A stretch of 64,000 bases of DNA, from positions 1-64,000 of the forward strand of contig JBBDMI010000011.1 of NCBI GenBank assembly GCA_040878395.1, read 5' to 3'. The position numbers were made by a program, and so were the translations under genes. A model generated the notes under the pieces. That model was not told where the DNA came from. It saw only the letters and a list, made by a program, of their open reading frames with translations, and did not search any database. Origin of the DNA: Candidatus Dependentiae bacterium. GTDB lineage: Bacteria; Babelota; Babeliae; Babelales; Vermiphilaceae. How positions within the stretch are numbered: the first letter of the stretch is position 1; every line of letters begins with the position of its first letter. Shown here piece by piece: positions 25,624-35,478 of this stretch.

Positions 25624-27042
25624 TTATTCAAACATCTTAACAAGCACATCTTCTTCATAAAATGGCCTCAATGCATGTATAAAATCATCTTTTACTTTCT
25701 GTAATCCATCTACCGTTTCTGACTCGAATCGAATACTCAATACCGGCTGTGTATTTGAAGCACGCAATAATCCCCAGCCATAAGGCATTGTTACGCGTAC
25801 ACCATCGATAACAAGCAAATCTGCATCCTCTTTTTGTGCAAAAATATCTTTTACCGTTTGCACAATTAATTTCTTTTTATCCTCATCACATGCAATACGA
25901 AATTCGTCTGACGTATACATTTCAGGATATACTTGTAACAATTCATCGAGTGTTTTTTGTTCTTTTTGTAACATTTGAAACAGACGCAACATTGCATAAA
26001 CGCCATCATCATAACCAAAATAACGATCTTTAAAAAAGAAATGACAACTCAGTTCACCTGCCAAAAGCGCACTGTTTTTTTTCATCGCATCTTTAACAAT
26101 TGAATGACCTGATGGTGCAATAACCGGCTGAGCACCTAACTGCTCAAGATAGTTAATCAATGCTGCAGAACTCTTTATATCAAATACCACAGCAACACCT
26201 GGATGCTGTTGAGCAATTTCTTGTGCAAAAAGACCCAGTAACAGATCTCCTGATACTAATACACCTTTTTTTGTCATGGGCGCCATGCGATCGGCATCAC
26301 CATCCAAACCAATACCCACTTGTATATCAGTTGTTTCAAGTACTTTTTTTACATCTTGCATATTTTTAATATTCACCGGATCAGCTTCATGATTCGGATA
26401 AGTACCATCAACTTCAGGATAAAGTATTTCTACATTTTTCCATGCCATTATCTTTACTAATTGTGGAATCACAGCGCCGGCTGCACCATTACCACAGTCA
26501 ATAACAGCGGATAGGTCCATTCCTTTTAAATCTTGAAAATGCTCTACAAGCCAATCGATATAGGCAGGAATGATGAGATACTCAGAATAAGAACCTTTTA
26601 TAGTGGATTCAATTTTTTTATTTTCTATATAGTCTGTATACAATTTTTGAATATCTGAACCCCAAACATTTTCTTTGCCTAAACAAATTTTCAGGCCATT
26701 ATACTCTTTTGGATTATGAGAAGCGGTAATCATAACACCCGCTTGTACCGGCAAATTATGCATCGCAAAATATAACGCAGGTGAATGGCATAAACCTACA
26801 AATTGTACATCCAGTCCACTATCGGCAAATGCAGCACATAACTGTTTTTTAATTTCAGGAGAATGAACTCTTCCGTCCATACCAAGCGCTATCGTTTTGA
26901 TATCTGGATTTTTTTGTTTAAAAAAATAAGCAATGGCACAGCCAAGATCATATATTTGATCAAGGTGCAAATCAATACCAACTTTGCCCCGAATATCATA
27001 TTCTCTAAAAATTACACTCGGTAATTGCTGTTTTTGCATCAT
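25624..27042 (-). CDS. Phosphomannomutase/phosphoglucomutase
   Basis: The start is set at the MMQKQQLPSVIF pair at 27042, with AGGGGC about 10 bases before; the open frame runs 32 codons further up without family similarity. The roughly 472-residue enzyme has the alpha-D-phosphohexomutase sites: FREYDIRG, catalytic Ser in ITASHNPKEYNG (about 102-114), GIGLDGDADRM (metal-binding Asp), VDGTYPNHEADP and GELSCHFFFKD. The size and motifs fit the AlgC/PMM-PGM type that makes mannose- or glucose-1-phosphate for envelope sugars. Confidence 0.93.
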   Translation of the reverse strand: MMQKQQLPSVIFREYDIRGKVGIDLHLDQIYDLGCAIAYFFKQKNPDIKTIALGMDGRVHSPEIKKQLCAAFADSGLDVQFVGLCHSPALYFAMHNLPVQAGVMITASHNPKEYNGLKICLGKENVWGSDIQKLYTDYIENKKIESTIKGSYSEYLIIPAYIDWLVEHFQDLKGMDLSAVIDCGNGAAGAVIPQLVKIMAWKNVEILYPEVDGTYPNHEADPVNIKNMQDVKKVLETTDIQVGIGLDGDADRMAPMTKKGVLVSGDLLLGLFAQEIAQQHPGVAVVFDIKSSAALINYLEQLGAQPVIAPSGHSIVKDAMKKNSALLAGELSCHFFFKDRYFGYDDGVYAMLRLFQMLQKEQKTLDELLQVYPEMYTSDEFRIACDEDKKKLIVQTVKDIFAQKEDADLLVIDGVRVTMPYGWGLLRASNTQPVLSIRFESETVDGLQKVKDDFIHALRPFYEEDVLVKMFE

Positions 27043-27197
27043 AATCTGATTGCCCCTGACATGAGTTAACTCGTTATTATTTAATGTATCATAAAAATAA
27101 ATCAATACCCATCCCCTATGGTAATTTATACCAAGCATGGTAGACTTTTTTGAGTTCGAAATGTTATTTTATGCACTTATTTTATACTAATAACCAT

Positions 27198-29912
27198 ATG
27201 ATACCAATAAAAATTCAAATAAAAAATTTCTTAAGTTACGGTGCTGATCTGCAAACAGTTGATTTTTCACCCTACCACTTACTTTGTTTGTCCGGTAAAA
27301 ATGGACATGGTAAATCTGCACTACTAGATGCAATTACCTGGGCAATTTGGGGTCAAGCGCGCAAAACAAGCGGCGTTACGAAGGCTGATCATGGACTTCT
27401 TCGCTTGGGCCAAACACATATGTTGGTAATCATTGATTTTGAATGCAATAACAATCATTATCGTATCAGACGTGAATTTGCTCTTACTCATGGCAAACCG
27501 TATGCAGCTGTCGATTTTGGTATTGTTAATGCAGAAGATGATAGCATTATCCCCTTGACCGAAAAAAAAATTCGTGACACTCAACAAAAAATCGAAGACA
27601 CCATCCATTTGGACTATGATTCCTTTGTTAATTCAGCATTTTTACGTCAGGGACATGCAAATGAATTTTCTAAAAAATCTGCTAAAGATCGCAAAGAAAT
27701 ACTAGCTAACATTTTGGGTTTACAACGATATGAAACTATGCGAAAAGCAGCCAATGATAAAGCGCGAGAAGCCATTGCACAAAAACAGCAATTAATAGCA
27801 TTACAAGAGAAAATAACGCAAGAACTGGAAAAAACTGAACAGATAAAAACTGATTTACAACAAATAAAAACAACTTTGACTGACCATGAAAAATATGAAA
27901 AACAATTTCATGAAGAACAACAAAAACTACAAAAAGAACGTGAAACATTACTCAAAAAACAAGAGGCTAACAAGCAATGCGGCAAAGCTCTACAAGAAGC
28001 TGAAAAAGAACGGTTACATCATCAAGCAGAACTTCGTAACGCATTTACTCAATGGCGCACGATTCATAAACAACAATTGAATAGCGCATCACCTGAAGCA
28101 CTCAAAAAAGAAAAAGAACAATGCGCACAAGAAATACAAAAATGGCAAGATGCATTCGCTAAAAAATTAGAAAAAAAAGAACAGTATTTAAAAGAAAAAG
28201 AGATATTTTCACAACTGGAGCAACAACTGCAGCTTGAGCAGAGCAAACAGATACAAAAAGCCGAACTACAATTGCAACAGATGCATATGGAACACAAACA
28301 ATACGAACAACAACTACAAACCGTACAAAAAGATGAGATACAACTCAAAGCTGAACTTACACGCACCGAACAGAACATAAAAACATTAGAAATAAAACTT
28401 AAAAACCAAGACACCAAAAAACTTGCTATAGTTGAAAAACAGTTTGAAAAACGACGCAATCATTATCAACAATGGATTACTCAAGCAAATTATCTCAAAA
28501 GTGAACTTGAACAGATAAAGCAAAAAAAACAGTTTGTACATGATGAAAGTGCACCAAGTTGTCCTTTGTGTGAACAAAATCTCTCTGCATCACGCAAAAA
28601 ATTTTTAAAAAGCAAGTTAGGCCATAGTGAAGCCTACTTAATGCATCGCCACAAACGGTTAAGTCGACTAATTCATATACTTAAACCATTATTAATCGAG
28701 CAACACACACAGCTGGAACATTTAAAAAAAGAGCAAACAAATATACAAGTTGAACAACACCAAAAACAAGAGGCTGAAAAACAACTTGCTTCAATGCAAA
28801 CTCATTTGAAAAAAATACAAAATCAATGCCTTGAATTAACTCAGCTTATTGAAGTTACTCGAAAAAAAATTACTCTTCAACAAGAAGCCGGCAAAACATT
28901 ACAGCAATCGACCCGGAAAGCGATCCTGGAACATGCTGAATATCAAAGGCAATACCAAAGCTTACAAACTATTCAAAAAACATTTAATGAAATTGTGTAT
29001 GATCAAGCTCAACACAAAAAAGTAACTGAACGTTTACAAACCATAGAAAAGCTCTTAACTTCATTTGACACCTTACAAAAAGAAGCACTCATGCAAGATG
29101 AACGAAAAAGAACAATCGGTTCTTTATGCGTTCATTTGAAAAAAATAAACTCTCTATTGCAACAACTTATTACCGAACAAAAAACATTTGCCAATCTTGA
29201 ATTACAAGAAAAAGCTCACCTGCAACAAGAAGTATTACTACGTGAAAAACAGATTGCAAACAATGCACAAAAAGATACCTTACTTCAACAAAAAGGTCGC
29301 CTTGAACAACAATATTCGATGCTTAAAAAACTGAAAGTTGAACAAAAAGAACAGGCTCAGATAGTAAAAACATTGACGCTAACTGCCGACGATTTTCAAG
29401 CTATTGCAACCGCAATGGGAAAAAATGGCATTCAGGCATTACTGATTGAAGATGCAATCCCTGAAATAGAACAAGAAGCTAATAGCTTGCTCGGTAAACT
29501 GACCGATAATCAAGCACAAATATTCATTGAATCATTACGTGATCTGAAAAGCGGTGGTACTCGTGAAACATTAGATATTAAAATTTCCGATGCTGCCGGC
29601 GTACGACCCTATGAGATGTTCTCCGGTGGTGAAGCTTTCCGTATCGATTTTGCATTACGTATTGCAATTTCTAAACTACTCGCTCGCCGAGCAGGAACTT
29701 CATTACAAACGCTTATTATCGATGAAGGATTCGGATCACAAGATGATGAAGGCCTCAATCATATCATGGATGCAATATATAAGATTCAAGATGATTTTAA
29801 AAAAGTAATAATTGTCTCACATTTGCCACGCCTCAAGGATCAATTCCCTGTACATTTTTGCATACAAAAAGGTCCACACGGGAGTCATGTGGATATTATT
29901 GAACAGGCGTAA
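27198..29912 (+). CDS. sbcC: SbcC/Rad50-type exonuclease ATPase subunit
   Basis: The start at 27198 puts MIPIKIQIKNFLSYG at the family N-terminus. The roughly 904-residue SMC-like protein has Walker A GKNGHGKSA (about 35-43), a long coiled coil of Gln/Lys/Glu repeats, a Rad50-type zinc hook CPLC near 454, the ABC signature FSGGEAFRIDFA near 805 and Walker B TLIIDEGFGSQD near 838. With SbcD/Mre11 it opens DNA hairpins and ends. No sbcD gene is adjacent; the next gene is MazG-like. Confidence 0.93.
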   Translation: MIPIKIQIKNFLSYGADLQTVDFSPYHLLCLSGKNGHGKSALLDAITWAIWGQARKTSGVTKADHGLLRLGQTHMLVIIDFECNNNHYRIRREFALTHGKPYAAVDFGIVNAEDDSIIPLTEKKIRDTQQKIEDTIHLDYDSFVNSAFLRQGHANEFSKKSAKDRKEILANILGLQRYETMRKAANDKAREAIAQKQQLIALQEKITQELEKTEQIKTDLQQIKTTLTDHEKYEKQFHEEQQKLQKERETLLKKQEANKQCGKALQEAEKERLHHQAELRNAFTQWRTIHKQQLNSASPEALKKEKEQCAQEIQKWQDAFAKKLEKKEQYLKEKEIFSQLEQQLQLEQSKQIQKAELQLQQMHMEHKQYEQQLQTVQKDEIQLKAELTRTEQNIKTLEIKLKNQDTKKLAIVEKQFEKRRNHYQQWITQANYLKSELEQIKQKKQFVHDESAPSCPLCEQNLSASRKKFLKSKLGHSEAYLMHRHKRLSRLIHILKPLLIEQHTQLEHLKKEQTNIQVEQHQKQEAEKQLASMQTHLKKIQNQCLELTQLIEVTRKKITLQQEAGKTLQQSTRKAILEHAEYQRQYQSLQTIQKTFNEIVYDQAQHKKVTERLQTIEKLLTSFDTLQKEALMQDERKRTIGSLCVHLKKINSLLQQLITEQKTFANLELQEKAHLQQEVLLREKQIANNAQKDTLLQQKGRLEQQYSMLKKLKVEQKEQAQIVKTLTLTADDFQAIATAMGKNGIQALLIEDAIPEIEQEANSLLGKLTDNQAQIFIESLRDLKSGGTRETLDIKISDAAGVRPYEMFSGGEAFRIDFALRIAISKLLARRAGTSLQTLIIDEGFGSQDDEGLNHIMDAIYKIQDDFKKVIIVSHLPRLKDQFPVHFCIQKGPHGSHVDIIEQA

Positions 29913-29931
29913 TTATATAAAGGATTAGAAC

Positions 29932-30294
29932 ATGAAAGACAATACAACTACCATTGCAGAGCTTAAGCAAAAAGCAGCACAGTTTATTAATGAACGCAAT
30001 TGGCGACAATTTCATGGCGCCAAAAACTTGAGTATGGCAATTACTCTCGAAGCAGCTGAGTTAATGGAAATATTTACTTGGGCCCGCGATCAAAGAGAAG
30101 CCGCACAATTAGTACAAGAAAAAAAAGAGGCGGTCAAACATGAACTTGCTGATATTGTATTTGCTACGCTGGTTTTTTGTGATGAATTTAATATTGATTT
30201 AAGTGAAGCTATCATCGAAAAAATTGCACACAATGCAAAAAAATATCCTATTGAAAAAGCAAAAGGCATGAATAAAAAATATAATGAATTATAA
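29932..30294 (+). CDS. MazG-like nucleotide pyrophosphohydrolase
   Basis: The 120-residue all-alpha protein has the MazG/dCTPase metal motifs EAAELMEIF (about 43-51) and KHELADIVFATL (about 74-85). The form NWRQFHGAKNLSMAITLEAAEL is typical of the RS21-C6/DCTPP1-like branch that clears dCTP or modified nucleotides. It starts 19 bases after sbcC and is probably cotranscribed with it. Confidence 0.9.
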   Translation: MKDNTTTIAELKQKAAQFINERNWRQFHGAKNLSMAITLEAAELMEIFTWARDQREAAQLVQEKKEAVKHELADIVFATLVFCDEFNIDLSEAIIEKIAHNAKKYPIEKAKGMNKKYNEL

Positions 30295-30372
30295 ACGCAG
30301 CTTGATTAAAAGCTGAATAGATGTTAGAAAATAGAGGTCTTTTTTTTAATTTAAATCTTAAAGGAATCAATA

Positions 30373-31140
30373 GTGAAAAAAATCTATTTTCTCTTATTAC
30401 TTAGTCAAATCTGTCTTGGTGCTGCACAAAAAGAATCATCTGAATGCCCTATAAGCAAATACATTACTATTAGTTCGTTTGGCAATGCTTCAACACATTC
30501 TCGAACTGTTTTGGCCGAACAAAATGGGCCTTTACAAGCACGCGGGAGCAGTGATGGCTATCCCTTCCTTAAAAGTGTAAAAAGAAGAAATGCAGATGCA
30601 GAACTATTACCTCATACAGTTGAAATATTGCACGTCGCAATAAAAAACCCTGGCAGCCGTTATTCATTACATCCTGACTATTACCTACAAAAATTTATAG
30701 CAGCCTATGACTACTTAATAAAAGAACAGAAACCGGTAAAACCGGTAGCAATACAAGTAGCTGCTCATTTTACAATAAAAGATCCAATCAAACATCCGGC
30801 AAAAGATCCTCATCCAATATATTCAATCATAGGATTATGTTTAGGATTAACTAAAAAAAACAAAGAAGGTAAACATCTTGGATGGGTAGCAATAGAAAAA
30901 TTCTATCATACACCGGTACTACATACCTTCTTGGCGCAAGATTTTGAAGATTGCCCAGAGACTCAACTTGAGAATTTCAAAGTAATGATTAATGATAATG
31001 AAAGAAAACATTACGGCTTTCAGGGAACCATCACTGCAACTATATGCCGAAAGATGTTTGAGCGTCTTGCCAAAATAAATAATGTTCCAATCGATTCCAT
31101 TAGTGTAGCTGCTTATAATGATTCTGACACTGATGATTAA
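30373..31140 (+). CDS. Secreted protein of unknown function
   Basis: The 255-residue protein starts at GTG with AAGGAA about 7 bases upstream. It has a signal peptide (MKKIYFLLLLSQICLGAA). The mature part has alternating polar and aromatic segments (HPDYYLQKFIAAYDYL, KKNKEGKHLGWVAIEKFYH) and an acidic end (AAYNDSDTDD). No family was recognised. It is convergent with the ABC importer operon. Confidence 0.6.
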   Translation: MKKIYFLLLLSQICLGAAQKESSECPISKYITISSFGNASTHSRTVLAEQNGPLQARGSSDGYPFLKSVKRRNADAELLPHTVEILHVAIKNPGSRYSLHPDYYLQKFIAAYDYLIKEQKPVKPVAIQVAAHFTIKDPIKHPAKDPHPIYSIIGLCLGLTKKNKEGKHLGWVAIEKFYHTPVLHTFLAQDFEDCPETQLENFKVMINDNERKHYGFQGTITATICRKMFERLAKINNVPIDSISVAAYNDSDTDD

Positions 31141-31180
31141 AACAATAATAAAAGCTTGGCTAAAATAAATGATATCATTA

Positions 31181-31903
31181 TCAAAGCGCCTTATTGCCGG
31201 CAACAAAGTTATTCACATGTGTAAACTGCTCAGGATGAGATCTAAATGCAACTGATTGCACTGATTCAATAATTTTGCCATCCTGCATTAAATGTACCAT
31301 GCAATCTAATTTATCTATCAACACCGTGTCATGCGTTGCAATAACGACAATAAAACCATTACTTGCCAATTCATCAATAATAGACGCAACATATGAAGTA
31401 AGTAATGGATCAAGTGCCGAAGTTGGCTCATCCATACAGATAATTTTTGGTTTCATTGCCAATGTACGTGCTAAAGCTAACCGTTGCTTTTGCCCACCTG
31501 AAAGTGCATTAACTGATGCATCTGCAAGATCAGTAAGATTAAACTTTTTGAGTAATTCATCTGCGATCTTACCTGCTTCTTGTTTGGATTTGTTAAGAAC
31601 TTTTTCTAATGGAAAGGTAATGTTTTGTTTAACTGTTTTATGATTAAAAAGATTAAACTGCTGAAATACCATACCAACTAAATGCTCTTTTTTTTGTGTC
31701 TCATGATTTATCTCTTTTTGCTCAAATATCATTTGACCGGCATCGGGAATTTCTAAGTTGCTCAATATACGCAACACAGTTGATTTACCAACACCCGATT
31801 TGCCCAATAAAATAGTAATGGAACCTTTTGGCATTTCAAGACTTATATTATCCACAATCTTTTTATTACCAAAAGATTTACTTATATTTTTAATCTGTAA
31901 CAT
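31181..31903 (-). CDS. Amino-acid ABC transporter ATP-binding protein
   Basis: The 240-residue ATPase has Walker A GKSGVGKST (about 33-41), a Q-loop (GMVFQQFNLFNH), signature LSGGQKQRLALAR (about 139-151), Walker B IICMDEPTSALDP and the switch His (IATHD). The GlnQ/ArtP-type sequence and the adjacent permease and binding protein make it the motor of a polar amino-acid importer. It overlaps the permease by 14 bases. Confidence 0.93.
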   Translation of the reverse strand: MLQIKNISKSFGNKKIVDNISLEMPKGSITILLGKSGVGKSTVLRILSNLEIPDAGQMIFEQKEINHETQKKEHLVGMVFQQFNLFNHKTVKQNITFPLEKVLNKSKQEAGKIADELLKKFNLTDLADASVNALSGGQKQRLALARTLAMKPKIICMDEPTSALDPLLTSYVASIIDELASNGFIVVIATHDTVLIDKLDCMVHLMQDGKIIESVQSVAFRSHPEQFTHVNNFVAGNKAL

Positions 31904-32546
31904 GATGCATCCTTTTATTAATTAAATACATGGCAAAAACAACTGATGTGGTTAATATGAGATAGATACATGCGACAACCGTATAGGTAGTAATCACATC
32001 ATACGTACGACTGCGCATAATAGCGGCCTCTTTTGTCAGTTCCATGACACCAATTATTGAGGCTAAACTTGAATCCTTAATAAGCGTAATCAACTCATTT
32101 CCTAAAGCAGGGAACACAATTGAAAATGCTTGAGGCAAAATAATAGAACGAATTGTTTGCAATCGAGAAAAACCAAGAACATGCGCAGCTTCAATCTGAC
32201 CCATTGGAATTGCTTTAATACCACCATAAATCACTGAACTTAAATATGAACTACTATTAATACCAATTGCGATGACTGTTGTCCAAAATGCAGAAATCTG
32301 TATACCAATCTGCGGCAATAAAAAAAAGGCAAAAGTTATTTGTATGAGCATCGGTGTACCTTTTATGGCACCGGTAATCAGACTGATTATACGACGAACA
32401 TATTTCGGTGCATATGCTTGTAACAAACCTATTGATGTACCTCCAATAACTCCCAAAATACAACTACAGAATGCTATTTGAACCGTCTTTAGAGTACCAT
32501 TAACTATTGCCGGCCAATATTCATATACTATATTAATATCAAGCAT
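31890..32546 (-). CDS. Amino-acid ABC transporter permease
   Basis: The 218-residue protein has about five membrane helices. It carries the permease EAA-loop region (GQIEAAHVLGFSRLQTIRSIILPQA, about 132-156) that docks to the ATPase. It starts at ATG just before the binding-protein stop, with an 8-base overlap. It matches the HisM/GlnP class. Confidence 0.93.
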   Translation of the reverse strand: MLDINIVYEYWPAIVNGTLKTVQIAFCSCILGVIGGTSIGLLQAYAPKYVRRIISLITGAIKGTPMLIQITFAFFLLPQIGIQISAFWTTVIAIGINSSSYLSSVIYGGIKAIPMGQIEAAHVLGFSRLQTIRSIILPQAFSIVFPALGNELITLIKDSSLASIIGVMELTKEAAIMRSRTYDVITTYTVVACIYLILTTSVVFAMYLINKRMHHVTD

Positions 32547-33306
32547 TGATTCCCCATTTTTGTTTTAATTTCTGCATACTACCATCCTGCTTCATTGTAT
32601 CCAAAACCTCTTCTATTTGATCAAGCAATTTAGGGCATTTTTTTGAAACTATTAAAGCCGTACGCTCTTCCGTCTCATCAATAGGCACCATTGTATATAG
32701 TGCTTTGTCATGTTTTTTAAAAAATGGCGCAAGTGTATTGCGTGCTGTTACAAACGCATCGGCACGGTTATTTTGTAATGCTAAAAATGCTTCTGCCGGA
32801 GTTTCTAATCGAATCAGTTCCGGCCCCTCAATACAGCTCATAAAAATATCTGCGGTATACCCTTGATTCACTACTACCTTTTTATGCTGCTTTAATGCTT
32901 CTAAAGAACCGACATCAGGCCGATCTGATAAACTTACTATATATAATGGGTCACCATAAATATATGGTTGTGTAAAATGTACAACTTGCTCACGGTTCTT
33001 TGTCGGTGTCATACCGGCAGCAATCACATGCAAACTGCCAACTTGAACTTGCGGAATTAATGCCTCAAAACTCATGTCCTTGAATTCAATCTTTTTATCA
33101 AGTCGTTTTGCTACTTCCTCGATAAGTTCAATATCAAAACCGGTCAATTCATTGTTTTCTTTAAATGAAAATGGAGGAAAATTAGATTCAGTACCGACAA
33201 CCAATACTTTTTCATCTTCTAACAATGCTGATTGATTAAAACAACCACTACAAGTTATCAATAACAGAACAATACAACACAAGTTCAACATCAGTGATTT
33301 CTTCAT
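32539..33306 (-). CDS. Amino-acid ABC transporter substrate-binding lipoprotein
   Basis: The 255-residue protein has a lipoprotein signal with lipobox ITCSGC (Cys about 22). The class 3 solute-binding fold follows: VVGTESNFPPFSF, LTGFDIELIEEVAKRL and GMTPTKNREQVVHFTQPY. The sequence suggests arginine, lysine or glutamine as ligand, not one in particular. The 5' leader holds a short inverted repeat (CATGCTT/AAGCATG, about 33318-33340) that could be an operator or RNA hairpin. Confidence 0.93.
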   Translation of the reverse strand: MKKSLMLNLCCIVLLLITCSGCFNQSALLEDEKVLVVGTESNFPPFSFKENNELTGFDIELIEEVAKRLDKKIEFKDMSFEALIPQVQVGSLHVIAAGMTPTKNREQVVHFTQPYIYGDPLYIVSLSDRPDVGSLEALKQHKKVVVNQGYTADIFMSCIEGPELIRLETPAEAFLALQNNRADAFVTARNTLAPFFKKHDKALYTMVPIDETEERTALIVSKKCPKLLDQIEEVLDTMKQDGSMQKLKQKWGINA

Positions 33307-33482
33307 TTAAGATCCTCATGCTTATACATAAAAAGCATGTAATGGAGTATTATTTTTACTCTATTTAAATATATATTTCTACAATACTTTCAAGTGTAAG
33401 TAAAAATCGACAAAATGAAAAATTTTAATGTAAAATTCATTAAAAATATTAATAACTCACCTTATACAACAATACAAATCTG
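33307..33482. other. Leader region of the ABC importer
   Basis: This holds the upstream region of the importer operon, with the CATGCTT/AAGCATG dyad and a loose minus-strand TTGAAA (about 33387) for which no matching -10 is convincing. No gene is seen. Confidence 0.4.
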
Positions 33483-33602
33483 ATATTAGACTTCTTCTAA
33501 AACTGAAATTATTACAAAAAATTTGCAATGCAATTCAATCGAAATACCCTTCGACAAGCTTGCAACTACGCTAAAGCTTCGGTTACAGAAGAAGTCTAAT
33601 AT
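33483..33602. repeat. MITE-like 120-bp element with perfect 16-bp inverted ends
   Basis: ATATTAGACTTCTTCT (33483-33498) is exactly mirrored by AGAAGAAGTCTAATAT (33587-33602). The 88-base interior includes a GC-richer part with CTTCGACAAGCTTGC and AAGCTTCGGTT. No open frame of note and no target-site duplication are evident. It may be a miniature mobile element or a dispersed palindromic repeat. Confidence 0.55.
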
Positions 33603-33628
33603 AAATAGGCAAAAAAAAAGCTCGTTTA

Positions 33629-33665
33629 AAAAAAAAGCGTTTGCTTATAAGCAAACGCTTTTTTA
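33629..33665. terminator. Bidirectional terminator after the NifU-like gene
   Basis: AAGCGTTTGCTTA and TAAGCAAACGCTT form a perfect stem with A-runs on the left and T-runs on the right. It closes the minus-strand alpha-operon/nfu transcript, 38 bases after the nfu stop. Confidence 0.9.
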
Positions 33666-33702
33666 TATTTCTATATCATTAATATATTACTTCAGTAAAT
33701 TA

Positions 33703-33960
33703 TTAATGACCGAGCTCATCATTCTCAACAGATTCAACTTCACGTACAACATCAGATAATTGCTCTTTAAGAGCTTCTTCGATGCCACCTTTAAGTGTGA
33801 AAATTGCCGCTGGACATCCAATACATGCACCATGAAATCGTACATACACAACGCCATCATCAAATTTCACAAACTCAACGTCTCCACCATCCATTTGAAT
33901 ATTGGGGCGAAGTTGCTCTATGACCTCTTTTATTTTATCTATTGATTCTTCATACGTCAT
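33703..33960 (-). CDS. NifU-like scaffold protein (C-terminal domain type)
   Basis: The 85-residue protein is a stand-alone NifU C-terminal domain: IQMDGGDVEFV and the cluster-binding GACIGCPAA (CxxC). It holds or delivers Fe-S clusters. It lies 9 bases after rplQ, at the end of the ribosomal supercluster, and could be cotranscribed with it. Confidence 0.92.
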   Translation of the reverse strand: MTYEESIDKIKEVIEQLRPNIQMDGGDVEFVKFDDGVVYVRFHGACIGCPAAIFTLKGGIEEALKEQLSDVVREVESVENDELGH

Positions 33961-33969
33961 AAAATTCTT

Positions 33970-34335
33970 TTACACCCACTCAAGACGAGCTATAGTAGCA
34001 GTGTCACTCATACGTTTTCCCATTGGAATAACGCGAGTATAACCACCTGGTCGTTCTGTATAGCGAGGTGCAACTTCGTTAAATAACTTCAATAATGCTT
34101 CCTGTTTATATGGTAACATTGATTGAGCTCTACGACGTGCATTAAAATCTTTGCTACCTTTACGCGCAATAGTTACCAACTTTTCAGCTAATCTTTGTGT
34201 TTCTTTAACATTAGCTTTAGTTGAAACAAGGTGACCATAAGTAATCAAATGAATAACTTGATTACGTAAAAACGCTTTTCTGTGAGCTGATTTTAAATTT
34301 AACTTTCTTTTACCACTTTGATGTTTCATGATCAA
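33970..34335 (-). CDS. rplQ: 50S ribosomal protein L17
   Basis: The 121-residue protein with the typical LNLKSAHRKAFLRN start lies 12 bases after rpoA, the standard end of the alpha operon. The C-terminal GGYTRVIPMGKR is conserved. Confidence 0.97.
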   Translation of the reverse strand: MIMKHQSGKRKLNLKSAHRKAFLRNQVIHLITYGHLVSTKANVKETQRLAEKLVTIARKGSKDFNARRRAQSMLPYKQEALLKLFNEVAPRYTERPGGYTRVIPMGKRMSDTATIARLEWV

Positions 34336-34347
34336 ACCTTATCGCTG

Positions 34348-35406
34348 TTAAGCTTTATCTTCTTTTTCTCTTGTTTTGAGAACTTTTTTAAGATCAGATT
34401 CTTTGATGTTCATACCAAATGAAAGACCGAATGCTTTCATGCTATCTTTCACTTCATTTAATGACTTACGACCAAAATTTTTGATCTTCAAACTTTCTTC
34501 ATCAGACAAATTAACTAAATCTAAAATGCGTTTAATACCGGCATTTTTTAAACAGTTATGTGCACGAACTGAAAGTTCTAGTTCATCAATTGCTTTTAAC
34601 AAAAGATCTACCGGCAGACCTTTTAAGCCAAGCTCATCCAACTGAATTGGCTCTTGCTCTTGCTCATCGTCAAGCACAACCGAAATTTCATTAAATGGAA
34701 TCTCAGAACTTGTCATGAAATGCTCTAATTGAGTACGCAATACTGATACACCGTAATGCAAAACATCAATTGGATTTTCTGATCCATCTGTCCATACTTT
34801 TAAAATCAATTTATCATAATCAATTTCATCACCCACACGGGTTTTTTCAATATCGAAAACAACTTTTTTAATAGGAGAAAACATTGCATCAATATAAATT
34901 CTATTATCTTCTTGCAAAGATTTATCCATTGGCCATTGCGCTCGTTGATAACCTCTTCCTGATTCAACAAAAAAAGTAATATCAAGTTCACTATCTGGGC
35001 CAACATGTGCAATAACATGATCAGGATTCACCAATTCAAGGTGGTCATCAGTTTCAATGTCAGACACATAAACAGTACCTTCACCCTTGAAATTCAAATG
35101 CATTTTACCTGGAATACCATCCTTGTTGCGAACAACAATTTCTTTAATATTCAAAATGATTTGCATGGTATCTTCAATAACACCCGCTACTGAAGAGAAT
35201 TCATTATTCACCCCTTTTATAATCACCGAAGTAATTGCAGAACCTTCAACACCCCCAAGTAAAATACGTCGTATGGCATTACCCAATGTCATGCCAAAAC
35301 CTGGCTCTAACGGCTCTGCCGTTAATTCGCCATACGTATTTGAGAGCTCTTTTTTATTCCATTTTAATTTAGGAATAATTAAAGGTTTATACTCCTTCTT
35401 ATCCAT
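34348..35406 (-). CDS. rpoA: RNA polymerase alpha subunit
   Basis: The 352-residue protein has an N-terminal dimerisation domain (GFGMTLGNAIRRILL, about 37-51). The alpha-CTD (about 265-345) carries LELSVRAHNCLKNAGI and the NFGRKSLNEV helix-hairpin-helix that contacts UP elements and activators. It follows rpsD in the usual order. Confidence 0.98.
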   Translation of the reverse strand: MDKKEYKPLIIPKLKWNKKELSNTYGELTAEPLEPGFGMTLGNAIRRILLGGVEGSAITSVIIKGVNNEFSSVAGVIEDTMQIILNIKEIVVRNKDGIPGKMHLNFKGEGTVYVSDIETDDHLELVNPDHVIAHVGPDSELDITFFVESGRGYQRAQWPMDKSLQEDNRIYIDAMFSPIKKVVFDIEKTRVGDEIDYDKLILKVWTDGSENPIDVLHYGVSVLRTQLEHFMTSSEIPFNEISVVLDDEQEQEPIQLDELGLKGLPVDLLLKAIDELELSVRAHNCLKNAGIKRILDLVNLSDEESLKIKNFGRKSLNEVKDSMKAFGLSFGMNIKESDLKKVLKTREKEDKA

Positions 35407-35478
35407 GTAATCTCCTGAACCTTAACCAACACCAAATAGTACAATATAAATAGGAAAACGCAGGTTAATATTTAATAA

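Noticed and set aside
33483-33602. CRISPR-like array
   Set aside because: Only one inverted pair is present, with no direct repeats or spacers and no cas genes in the window.
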